DNA from: Pseudogymnoascus destructans
Lineage: Eukaryota > Ascomycota > Leotiomycetes > Thelebolales > Thelebolaceae
NCBI RefSeq assembly: GCF_001641265.1
Contig: NW_020167525.1
Location: 1,218,501-1,282,500 of the forward strand
Direction of reading: 5' to 3'
Length of the DNA stretch: 64,000 nucleotides
The translations under genes were made by a program, and so were the position numbers. Below the pieces are notes generated by a model that did no database searches, was not told where the DNA came from, and worked only from the letters and a program-made list of their open reading frames with translations. How positions within the stretch are numbered: the first letter of the stretch is position 1; every line of letters starts with the position of its first letter. Shown piece after piece: positions 19,956 through 29,886 of the stretch.

Positions 19956-20048
19956 CCCCCTTTCATTAGGGGGTCCCCTTTCTTTAGAGGTCCCCCTTTC
20001 ATTAGGGGGTCCCCTTTCTTTAGAGGTCCCCCTTTCATTAGAAGCCCC
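19956..20048. repeat. 36-bp tandem repeat, about 2.6 copies
   Basis: Units start at 19956, 19992 and 20028 and contain CCCCCTTTCATTAGGGGGT, itself partly palindromic. The array lies about 95 bp upstream of the chitinase start, in its likely promoter region. Confidence 0.85.
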
Positions 20049-20142
20049 CTTACGTCTACCCGAAATAACCTTAGCTACTTAATAGATAACAAAACTCTTT
20101 GTAAACAGAATTTTATATTATACAGACAATTATAAACAGACC

Positions 20143-21971
20143 ATGGCAAGGCTCTTTAAATTAGCAATCTTGTTATTAGTATGCAGGTGTTCGTTTGGAT
20201 ATACGTCTTCACTTCTAGAAAGCCGTACAGCCTCTAAGCCAAAAGGCGATGGCTATCGTAATGTTGCATATTATGTGAACTGGTTTGTCTCCTTGTTGCC
20301 CTTCGATACGCGTCTGAAACTAACAGCTACAGGGCAATATATGGGAGAAAGTTCTTTCCCCATGATATACCAGCAGATAAGATTACGCATGTGCTATATG
20401 CCTTCGCAAATATTAACCCAGAGACAGGGAATGTGTAGGTCTACCTTATACAGTAAAATTGTTTTATCTAACTGTCGTAATAAACTAGGTTCTTGTCAGA
20501 TCAATGGGCCGACACTGATATACATTTTGAAGGTGATCCTATAGACGACACTAGTGGTAATCTCTATGGCTGTCTAAATCAGCTCTACATCCTTAAAAAA
20601 AAAAACCGGCACCTAAAGGTTCTGCTTTCGATTGGCGGCTGGACCTATTCAGCAAACTTTGCGACTCCAGCTGCGACTGCGTCTGGTCGCTCCACCTTTG
20701 CCTCATCTGCAGTCTCACTTGTACGGAATCTCGGACTTGATGGGCTTGACATTGATTGGGAATATCCGGTGGATGCTACTCAAGCACAAAACTTTGTTCT
20801 TCTGCTTCAAGCTGTTAGGGATGCCCTTGATACATACGGCAACTCACTTAACACGCCATACCACTTCACGCTCACGGTTGCATGCCCTGCTTGTAAGGAT
20901 GCCTCCTTACTCGGGGTAGTTACGGCCGTCACGTGGCGCCATCGAGACTCGGGGCCGTTACGGGTCAGTCGCGACTGACAGCCTTAGGCACATAACGTAA
21001 GGAAGCCTTAGGCAAACAGGGAGCTAGCTGAGTCGGAGCGGTTTCGGGTATTTTAAGGGAACAGCCATACAGGGTGACACCTTCATCTTTTTTGTATCCT
21101 TCGTAGTAGACCTATAGGATAGAATACAGCATCACCTCCGACTCGCACTCCCATATGCACCTACGGAGAGCCGTATTCCCTGTGTCCTTACACTGCTGGC
21201 CCGTCCAACTATGAAAAGTTAATGATAGCTGAGATGGACCAATACGTCGATTTCTGGAACCTTATGGCGTACGATTATGTCTGGTCTGGGAGTCCACAGA
21301 CAGGCCACCAAGCAAACCTTTTCCCTGCGAACGATAGCTCGACGCCATTTGATACACTAACTGCTGTCAACTATTACATTTCCAAAGGCGTTGCGCCGCA
21401 AAATATAGTACTTGGTATTCCTATATATGGCCGTGCTTTTGATTCAACTGCCGGTGCTGGATCACCATTCGTTGGCGTTGGCCCAGGAACCTGGGAGCTA
21501 GGCATTTATGATTTCAAAGAATTGCCTTTAATAGGGGCCAAAGAGCAATTTGACAGCAAGCTAGGAGTGAGCTATAGCTATGATGCTACGAAGAGAGAGT
21601 TTATTAGCTATGATAATATTGAAATGGTAAATCAAAAGGCTGCGTGGATCCAGAAAAGTGGACTTGGTGGCGCCATGTGGTGGGAGAGCAGCGCCGATGC
21701 CTTGGGAAGCAAGAGCCTAATTAGGAGTGTCTACTTAGCATTAGGTGGTCAAGATGGTTTAGGCCTTGAGATGACCTCGAACAGACTTGCGTATCTAGAT
21801 TCGACTTACGCCAACCTCAGAGCTGGAATGCTTGACAGCGAGTCCGCTTCCGAATCTACTTTTGAATCTACCGTGTCTGCAGCTTCTTCATCGACGACAA
21901 CCGGCACTGTCACATTGACAACTATCATCACTACACGCACCGTCACAGTCTTTAAAAGTCAGGCCAACTAA
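20143..21971 (+). pseudogene. GH18 chitinase interrupted by a solo LTR
   Basis: Coding pieces are 20143-20282, 20333-20434, 20489-20891 and 21198-21971. Introns are 20283-20332 and 20435-20488, both in phase. The N-terminus looks like a signal peptide (LFKLAILLLVCRCSFG). Family motifs: YYVNWAIYGR, KVLLSIGGWTYS, the active site LDGLDIDWEYP with the catalytic Glu, and MAYDYVWSG after the insertion; a Ser/Thr-rich tail follows. Removing the LTR and one CTGCT copy restores the frame (ACPA to GPSNYEKL). As it stands translation stops 27 codons into the LTR, which removes the second half of the barrel. The enzyme would cut beta-1,4 GlcNAc chains outside the cell. Confidence 0.85.
20892..21192. mobile_element. 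Solo LTR, 301 bp, inside the chitinase
   Basis: Begins TGTAAGGATG and ends TGTCCTTACA, inverted at the tips, with exact 5-bp duplications CTGCT at 20887-20891 and 21193-21197. A GGTATTTTAAGG motif near 21047 could be its promoter. The left tip also creates a GTAAGG that resembles a fungal 5' splice site. Confidence 0.85.
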
Positions 21972-22797
21972 GCACAGTGTACCGATTGTTGAGCACGTAC
22001 GTAGCTATACCATTAGCGCTCTAGTTTACATTTAATAGTACAAATGGAATGATATATAACTTTCGTTTCCAATATTTACGCTATAGGAAGCTCATACCTC
22101 GTCTGCTTACGAGCTTGTTAAGAGTCTAATTACAACAGTACCCCTCTGTATGTAGCAAGAAGCCCTATGTGTCGAGAAAAACGATGGGTACTTTAACTTA
22201 AAGCATCTCAGAACCTTTGCACGCATCGATATCTCCCATGAACCCAGATAAGGAGCAATATCAAATTCAGGAAAAGTGGCAGAAAAACAAATCAGGCAAA
22301 ATCAATAAAGTAAGACTTAGAGAACAGTATAGCCAGTTACAGCACTTCTCCAGGCATATTCAGAAGTTGAGCAAATTTCATATTTCATAAGCTTAACTTA
22401 AAGGTTGTCGAAATGTTCTCAATGAAGTACAACGAAAACTGTGGCTGAGTCATGTGTGTGCTGCGCCTCAACCAGAGAAATCGCGAGCCCTTACCCCGCC
22501 TCAAATATAAGTTCGGCAGAATTCGTAAGGTTCCAAGATGATCCATTTGTAAGCTATCTACGAGGGCAGGTATGCTGTTCTCGGCTAAGTCGAGTAGTGT
22601 AAAGTTATGTAATCAGGACAGAGTCCCGTGACCGGCTCCACACCAGCCACCCAGGCTGCCTATAAATACTATATAAGATATTCAGACTCCTTGCTCTCAG
22701 ACCTACCACATCAAAAGCAACCAACTTGTTTGCAGGCGTTTCTGGACGAAACTTAAGAGATAAACGCACGCCATAACACCTTATATACCTCTACAAT
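21972..22797. other. Intergenic, no gene seen
   Basis: Stop-rich in all frames on inspection. It contains the presumed terminator of the chitinase and the promoter of the F-box gene, with CTATATAAGATATTCAG near 22670 as a TATA candidate. Confidence 0.45.
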
Positions 22798-23085
22798 ATG
22801 GCACCACTTCATGAGAATCGTAACATCTTCGACATTCTACCGTTTGAGATCATCTTGCACATCCTTAAGTTCATGGTCGTTCGGAACTACACCGGTCTAT
22901 CCTGCGCTAGCCACCGTGCGCTTGAGTTGGTAGACGCTGCAGTAGCTGCAGAATATGCTACCGTCGCAGTTAAGTTTGATGGACCAGAAAAGACCATGAC
23001 TGGGAGGATGATTCGCTGGGTAAAACGCTACGAGGCTGATATGGCTATGTGTGTCTGTTATGCTCCACCTGAAGACGATCTTTAA
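22798..23085 (+). CDS. F-box-like protein, probably truncated
   Basis: 95 aa. Residues about 12-48 (NIFDILPFEIILHILKFMV...LSCASHRALELVD) fit the fungal F-box pattern, which recruits substrates to SCF ubiquitin ligases through Skp1. Fungal F-box proteins are normally several hundred residues. After the TAA at 23083 the same frame stays protein-like to a TGA near 23128, and an alternative frame reads RKYLYWSEILRNGAKG, so the gene may be decayed. Confidence 0.45.
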   Translation: MAPLHENRNIFDILPFEIILHILKFMVVRNYTGLSCASHRALELVDAAVAAEYATVAVKFDGPEKTMTGRMIRWVKRYEADMAMCVCYAPPEDDL

Positions 23086-23513
23086 ACAATACGCCCGTAC
23101 GCCAGAACTATGATATCTCAACAGTATTGAGGAAGTACCTATACTGGAGTGAGATCTTGCGAAATGGAGCCAAGGGGGGCGACACGCCGGCCTATCCTAG
23201 TTGACATCCAGGCTCAGATGGAAACATTATTCTCGAACAATCCAAAACATGGATACGCTTGGTCCCTAGCTGATAATATAAAATTTACATCACTCCATAG
23301 ACTAAAACTATTGGTCAATTCCTAGCGGGCAATGAAAATGTTATAAGTTAGAAGTTTCTCATTTTCCAGCGGGTTTTTTGAGGCTCAACCGATAGGGTCC
23401 CCCCCACACATTGGTGCTAGAAAAAGCTTGCACACTCTTGGCGTTTTGTGAAGGAATAACCAGAAGTTATAATTATGGCTGTTCATTCCAACAAGAAACT
23501 GGTACGCCTTAGA

Positions 23514-23577
23514 CTGATGGGCCCCTCAAGTCTGATGGCCCCCTCAAGTCTGATGGCCCCCTCAAGGCTGATGCCCT
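23514..23577. repeat. Short tandem repeat, 20-bp unit
   Basis: Three to four copies of CTGATGGCCCCCTCAAGT-like units lie about 110 bp upstream of the 23685 start codon. Confidence 0.75.
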
Positions 23578-23684
23578 GAATGGTTCTCCAACCTCCCCTT
23601 AAAAGTCCTGATTATCTGCAAAATAAACTTGTTAATACATCATTCCGTGCAGTTAAGCAGCGTTTTCTTTCCTCTTTATTAACA

Positions 23685-24454
23685 ATGGCTACCGACAAGC
23701 ATACTCAGGGTATGATGACCAAGGACACTGCTCTGGCTGGGTTCACGCTTTGGCCAAAGCAAGAGGTTTTACGAATCGAAGCGCTATCAGACCAAGAGGT
23801 CCTGTCAGAACTTGAAGGAATTGTGGATGGTCGCAATTATTCCTGGCACAGCATTAACGAATTGATGAAAAAACAACTATATAAAGGTGCTCTCGAGTTT
23901 ACCTTTGAAGACGGAGACGTCATATTCGAGTGGAATATCCTCTGCGATGAGAAACGGAACTGGGAGCAAAACAGCCTTCTCTCGTCTAGTAGCACTGAGT
24001 TCAATAGAGACTGCTTGATTAACCTCAAGATACTTCCTGCTAAAGCAGGATTTGGCTACGAAGGTCAGTAATGAGAATCTTATTATAATGATAAATTCTT
24101 CTAACATGCCTAGGTTCGAGTCTTGTGGTGGCTAATTTAGATGAGCCTAATCTTTTGACAAAGGATCTATGGGTGGCTTCTGAGGAGTGGGAGGCTCAGG
24201 CATTTAGATGCTTCCAAGTTAAGCCCGATAAGGAGTCTGTAGGTGAGAAAGATGATGACAACAAGGATGAAGATAGCGACAATAATGAAGATGACGACAA
24301 CAAGGATGAAGATGACGACGAGGATGAAGATGAAGATGAAGATGAAGATGATGAGGAATATGAAGATGATGAGGAATATGAGGACCAGGAAGAAAGTGAT
24401 AGCGATGATTTTGATGAGAGCAAATACTTTGATTCGTTATATGAGATGTTTTAG
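23685..24454 (+). CDS. Acidic-tailed hypothetical protein, one intron
   Basis: Exons 23685-24063 and 24114-24454. The 50-nt intron (GTCAGT...CCTAG) joins FGYEG to SSLVVANLDEP in phase. ATG 23685 (CAATGGCT context) is preferred over the upstream 23580 ATG. The N-terminal 150 residues look globular (ALEFTFEDGDVIFEWNIL). The last 70 are almost only Asp and Glu with a few Tyr, a feature of nuclear, chromatin- or histone-binding proteins. No family recognised. Confidence 0.6.
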
Positions 24455-25002
24455 TAGATAGAGGTTGTTTATTTGATATAAGTTATCTATTAGTGTCTAG
24501 AATTAAATTTTGCATATAGTCGACAGAAGCTACATCGTGTCAGTAAAGTTTTCTTAGCTTTATTAAAAAGTCTCACCAGGTCCAACTAAAGCCTGTGTTA
24601 TTGGATAATGTAGTGATCACGGTCCAAAAAAGGCCCAAAACGAGTAAAATTGTTGGCTCATTAAGTGAGAGACATCGTAGCATCCCAGACAACGACAATT
24701 TGACGAAGTCCTTAGTTACCCACTCTATGACACAAATTAAAGGCGCAACAAGAAAAGTGCCCATTAGAAGGTCTAATAGAGATAGGTATAAAAACGAAAT
24801 GGCTTCCATCTTATTGCGTAAACTATTGTTAACCCTTTATTTTGAAGGGAAGGTTGAAGTTCAATAGGGCTAAGAAAGACAGATATAGCTTAAGAGGTCT
24901 GAGAAGGGTGCATTCTACATTCTTACTACACATATACTATTTCAGATGTTGCGCCAGCTTTTAATAATGTACAAGGGTAACTTAGGTGAGGTGCATGGAT
25001 AA
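24455..25002. other. Intergenic, weak ORF only
   Basis: A 90-codon plus-strand frame (24595-24867) has no ATG near its start and no motif. Nothing else is supported. Confidence 0.4.
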
Positions 25003-25007
25003 CTTGG

Positions 25008-25943
25008 TGTCATACTGACATTCGTTGCACTCAGTTTGCTATCAAACTCAAGAGCAAACTTAGAAATCTCCTCCTCAAACCTACAAGTCACCATACATAT
25101 CTTGGCTTATCACACCAACAACAGAAGCAATACTACTCAACGATTGCTGCAAACTCTTCTACTACATCTGTTTATGCTACATACATCACGGCATATCATT
25201 TGGACACTCATTGAACAAGTTATTAAGAAAATCTCCTCCTTAAGGGGGTGGGCCAATACTACCACATGGCATATCTCTACCAACTAGAGGCCTAGGAACA
25301 TGAACGATAGCTCTAGAAGCTTCTACAACCCTCTATGATTCATTACACGTCATCGCTCCTTAGTTACCCACAAGATTGGTTAAGTTATGACATAATTTGT
25401 CTATAGGTACTCTGACCTTGGACCTCCTTTTCACTTCCTATAGGCTAGGAACCCAAGAGATGGTTCTATGGGATTCTCTTACGTTCACTACATGATTAGC
25501 AAGCTAGTTGTGGGTCGCACTTGATTTCTAATACATTTACCAAGCCTGGTTAGTCATGGAAAGTCATGGAAAATGAGAGAACTACACTCCTTTGGCATAA
25601 ATAGGATTGCCCTTTCCTTAAGAAAGGGCAAGCAGACAATACAGTAAATCGACTAGCACATACTTCTACGTCTTTTCCAAGCTTCCAAGCATTGATCTTG
25701 TTATTCTCTGTTTTTGAAAAGTCAGTGAGGTGCTAACCTCTGACTTACCCCTGAGTTCTCAGACTCAACATTTGTTGCAACTTGTCTAAACCACTTCACC
25801 ACATCATACACCTGATTGCTGCGTTGTGGAATAGTCTAAGCTACAACCCTTTGGCTCTGTTTCCTAAGACAGTGTGTTGTCTTAGTAAATTCATCCCTTC
25901 CTTGGGTGGCTAGATTCTCATATCTGGTGCACCCACCATTACA
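25008..25943. mobile_element. Solo LTR, 936 bp (family A)
   Basis: Starts TGTCATACTGACATTCG and ends CCACCATTACA, flanked by the exact duplication CTTGG (25003-25007, 25944-25948). Most of it is shared with 60389-61297, which has its own different duplication, so both are independent insertions of one LTR family. No internal element sequence is left. Confidence 0.88.
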
Positions 25944-25948
25944 CTTGG

Positions 25949-26753
25949 GCGCAAGGGTAACCTGCAAGGGTTACATGAGCGATGTGCAGGGCTTAGTAGG
26001 TCTACGTGAGACGATAAAGCTAATCTCTACATCACACATTCATTAGACAAGTGACTGATTTGTACTATTTTTTGGTCTCCTACAAGAGGCTACGGATAAC
26101 TCGAGAGACTCGCAATGTTTCCCTAGACGTTGACGTATCGTCAGGATGCGGCTTGACTAAGGCTGGTGCAGCAAAGCTGTCATTGTTGAAGTCGAGTCCG
26201 TCATAATGAGATCAATCGATAGACGTTGTGCTCAACCTAGTAGAAAAGATGGGCTGATCAATATCCTGATCGGGGAGCCTTAGATGCGGGAGCTGGTCTC
26301 AGAGCTTACGTCCTGCTCTGTCTCTCTCCCGCGCGACTCCGCGTCCGGTGCTGTGCGTGGTGTGCAGGCGGCGGGCGTGTCTCAAGAGCTGTCTCTGCGC
26401 TGTCTCGCTCACCTGCTCGATCGCGATGGGAGGGCGACGGGGGGTGGTGGTGGTGGTGGTGGTGGTGGTGATGTGACGTTTGTGTAGCTGTGGGTTTCCG
26501 AGGGCGGTGGTGGCGGGTCTGCGGTACTACTCTTGTGTCTCGGTCATGGACTGATGGTAGACCGGAGAGTCTGGATTGGTATCTGAACCTGGGAGAGAGG
26601 TCTTCGTGCCTGGTAGGTGTGCGCGCCATTAGCTCTCGCCGCCGTTGTTTTCTAATCTTGCGCGCCTGGGCGTAGCATACGTACCGCTCTACTTGGCAAA
26701 GGGACGGCGACAAGCTCTAGTCTAGCGCTATACGCACCACAACCACCAAATAT
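25949..26753. other. Mostly noncoding, GC-rich patch with a GGT microsatellite
   Basis: A GGT run lies at about 26440-26470 inside a GC-rich block. Both strands have ORFs there (one with poly-His) only because the repeat lacks stops. An AAGGGTAAC motif occurs on both sides of the family A solo LTR. Confidence 0.45.
26440..26470. repeat. (GGT)n microsatellite
   Basis: About ten GGT units. Confidence 0.9.
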
Positions 26754-27740
26754 ATGCCTATGTCAAGGCAGTACCGGCTACACCACCAGGTTGGTAATCG
26801 AATCATCGTCCCGACCGCACCGAGATTCGAAGAGGGAACGCTCGATCTGCCTCCTGACGTCGAAGCCGAAAGCTCAGAGACAATGGTCTTCGACCCCATG
26901 GAGGCAAATCCTCTTAAAGAGGTCATCAATACCATATCCACCGACGGACCCCTAGAGGTACCCCGATAGGGGCGTATACGATGCCAACATTGGTTTGTAA
27001 CGGAAAAGTATCACGTGATTGCGACGTACTGCGGAACGTCACTGCTAGCGCAGCTGTCAACAGTAGCGTACCCGTTCCCCCACAAACCTTACCTAATTAG
27101 GAAGTGACAGGTCAACTCCTCTAACCTTGCAACGACCACCTAGCAACAACGAGGCTAGAGGAGCACCAGCATCACGGAAGGAGGAGAATTACAATACAAC
27201 AAGCAGTATTACATTTACTACAGCACCCTAGAGCCGATACTACGTCTATTTAAGACGATGGGGAGCTAGAACTCGAGGTACCGGAGCCGAGCTCGCTGAC
27301 GCGTTCTACAGGTAGAAAGCGATGACGACGTGAGATACCAGCTCCTCGTAAAATCTGACGAAGCTCAAAATATCAACAGCCAGCTAACGAAACTGTTATC
27401 CGGAAGAGGGCACGACCGCGGAATCGATACGAGCAAGCGCTCTGCCGTCTACCGAATCCCAATGCCGAATAGCTATCAGGAAGCTATCGGTGATGGAACC
27501 CATGGAGCTGACTGGATTTTGGCCGCTCGGGGAGAGCTGGCGCAGCTCTAGTTTTCAGGACACGGGAGCTCTCGAAATTCCTGATCGATAGGACGGGTCT
27601 TGCTGTCGATGGGAAATTGACGGCATATACACGCCATTGTTCGTTTCAAAGCCACGCTCGTAGCCTAAGGCTTCCGTCAAGTCCTGGGAGATAATTGCCT
27701 AGAGACCTTCTCTATCAATTTGGGCGAAATCCCTTCGCCT
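26754..27740 (+). pseudogene. Ty1/copia polyprotein relic
   Basis: Fragments appear in the expected order: a segment reading TAPRFEEGTLDLPPD (26754-26969); then RIPMPNSYQEAIGDGTHGADW near 27460-27520, which matches the copia motif PxSYxEAxxDxxGxxW at the start of reverse transcriptase; then IVRFKATLVA, a stop, GFRQVLG (27640-27720), matching IVRFKARLVARGFRQ. Several stops and gaps are present. A possible LTR start, TGTAACGGAAAAGTATCACG, lies at 26996, but no matching end or duplication was found. Confidence 0.6.
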
Positions 27741-27936
27741 TTTACTAGAGCCTGCGAGAAATAGAGTGTGGTTGGATGGGATTTGCTAATACTTGGTCAT
27801 GATAGTTGACATAGAAGGCTCAGAGACAAATTATATGAAGCTCGGTTTATAAATCATACTAATTCCCCATTTGGCCGTGCAAAGAAATGAAGAGAGAAAG
27901 GATCAACGTTTCGTGATGCTGCTGCAACAGTGCTTC

Positions 27937-28590
27937 CTAGCCCCTCCTTACTCCGTGGACCAGAGGTAGGCCATCCTTAGTTATAAGCCCTGCCTTGAGA
28001 CAGTCTTCATATGCTCGCTCGAAATCTAGGTCAATCTGACCTAGGTTATCTTGCATCTTGACCAATGTTGCCTCATGCTCAAAGATCTTGCTTATGAGTT
28101 TCTTTCGGGACGAACGGAGTTCATCATACTTGGCATAAGGAGGGTGGCGGATTGTCCAACATAAAACCTGGAGGTATTTGTCGTCTTCTGAAACTATATT
28201 ATTAGACAATAAACATATAGCTGTGGTGTTTGTAACTTGCCCGTCAAGCTAACATCTTTCTCGACACATTTCGCGCGCAAACGCTCGACCTCTTCTGCAA
28301 GCCCACCCCATTTTTGTAGTATCTGAGCCTTATCGTATTCGTTGTTGTCGTTGTGGTATTCCTCAAATCGGACATTATTTTCTAGTTCACCGACTACTTC
28401 GCGATACTCTAAATAGAGATCAGATTCGTTTTTATCGTCTCCATATCCTTTATCGTCTTCATATTCTTTATGTTGTTATATTAGCAAGGTACAGTATTTG
28501 AAGTAGGCTTAGGCTACCTGAACCCGGGATGGTTGGAGACTTATCTCGCAATTCTCGCGCCTGAGACTCGTTTGTTGTCATTTGGCCCAT
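27937..28590 (-). CDS. Hypothetical 182-aa protein, three exons, one GC-AG intron
   Basis: Exons 28590-28518, 28465-28241 and 28187-27937 total 549 bases with no stop. Intron 1 is GTAGCC...AAAG with TTGCTAAT before the end. Intron 2 (28240-28188) starts GCAAGT, the consensus of the rare GC-AG class, and ends TTTCAG. The N-terminus is acidic (EYEDDKGYGDDKNESD). The rest is helical and charged, with coiled-coil character (GLAEEVERLRAKCVEKD, KIFEHEATLVKMQDNLGQID). A Ty3-family solo LTR in the same orientation ends 67 bp upstream of the ATG and may act as promoter. Function unknown. Confidence 0.6.
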
Positions 28591-28657
28591 TAGCGTAGCG
28601 CTCGCCGAACTCTCTGAATTTTTGCAATATAAAACTCTCAAAGTAATAGACGTCTAG

Positions 28658-29132
28658 TGTAACGCTGACTTCTAAACGATAGAAGACACAGAGGTTCTCT
28701 TGCGTAAAGGTTTACTTATCAGAGGAGGCAGGGGATCAGACACAAAGGCTTCAAGTAACACATTACTAGTATATAACAAATACTGTATTGAGTTGAGCAC
28801 GAAGCTCCTATCTAAGGAAATACTATCTACTTATATAGTGGCGTCGTGCCTAGTGGACTCTTGGGAACTCACTTGAGTCCTCGGAGTCCTGGACTCTTAG
28901 GACTCTTCTCATCATCCTGCGAGTCCATCACGTGCCTAGTGGACTCCTGGGAACTCACTCGAGTCCTCGGAGTCTTGGACTCTTAGGACTCTTCTCATCA
29001 TCCTGCGAGTCCGTCACGTGATACTTTCGGAACTACTATTCCCCGCTGCCCCTCCAGGTACCAGGGCCGGTCTCATGCGACCTCCCTCCTTCCTGTCCTG
29101 TAGTTGGCCAGCCTTCTTGTTCCGTCGTAACA
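28658..29132 (-). mobile_element. Solo LTR of the Ty3 family, 475 bp
   Basis: Reverse complement of the 3' LTR at 9912-10386, including the doubled 86-bp block, with exact duplications TCTAG at 28653-28657 and 29133-29137. Its TATA-like motif (about 28827-28843 on this strand) points toward the gene at 28590. It formed by recombination between the two LTRs of a former full element. Confidence 0.92.
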
Positions 29133-29137
29133 TCTAG

Positions 29138-29886
29138 TATTTGTTAGTTTTGATATGGGTATAACGTTTGCTTTATACATACTACCGACGATGGGACGCA
29201 AGGCGCTGGTGGGGCGCTATAGGTTTCAGAACCTAGAGACCTCGCTCGGTGAACGAATGTGGCATATACTCCAGCCAATGAAATGGAATAGGCTCAAAAA
29301 TAAACCCAATTATACGCACGTTAATGCCTTACTTATTGCCTCGTACTCGAAGCATTGCAGCCTTAGGGCAATTTACGACTCGCATGGACGTCAATTGTCA
29401 AACTCGCACCAACAGCAACAATAATACGATAACCACCTTCCTGCTACTCACTCCTATTCTACAATGGCGCCACAGAAGACAAATTATATAAGTGGGGGAA
29501 GCTCAATTTATTAGTCCGCGGAATAGTGCAGAATCTTATTATTCCGCCATCATACTGAAGAATAAGAACAGAAGGTATTACGCTTCGTGATGGAACATGA
29601 AAGTTACAGAGGGAAAGGGCTTGCGTCCTGGTTGTGAGGGAGACCCAAGGGAAGCAGCTTTGTGGCCTGGCGCAAGATACTGTGAGACGAAAAATAACGG
29701 AAAAGCCAACATCATATGATGATTTAATACAGGAGTATATGAGTTGATTATGTTAAAATCTAAATAACAATTTGAAGGCAATAACAAGGCAAAACAAAAC
29801 ATAGCTCGATGTCAACCACTTGCAATTATGCGGGATCGGGTCCAACTCGTCTTTTTTTTCGTGAAACATACAACTCTGCCTTCACA
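29138..29886. other. Intergenic, no convincing gene
   Basis: A plus-strand ORF at 29155-29424 (MGITFALYILPTMGRKAL) has no family signal. The rest is stop-rich. Confidence 0.4.

Noticed and set aside
20892..21192. Solo LTR acting as a normal intron of the chitinase
   Set aside because: It starts with a good GTAAGG, but its 3' end lacks AG and TSDs flank it, so an LTR insertion explains it better.
24196..24423. Minus-strand poly-Ser ORF
   Set aside because: Mirror of the Asp/Glu tail of the 23685 gene.
26306..26713. Minus-strand ORF with poly-His
   Set aside because: Created by the GGT microsatellite and GC-rich flanks; no start context or domain.
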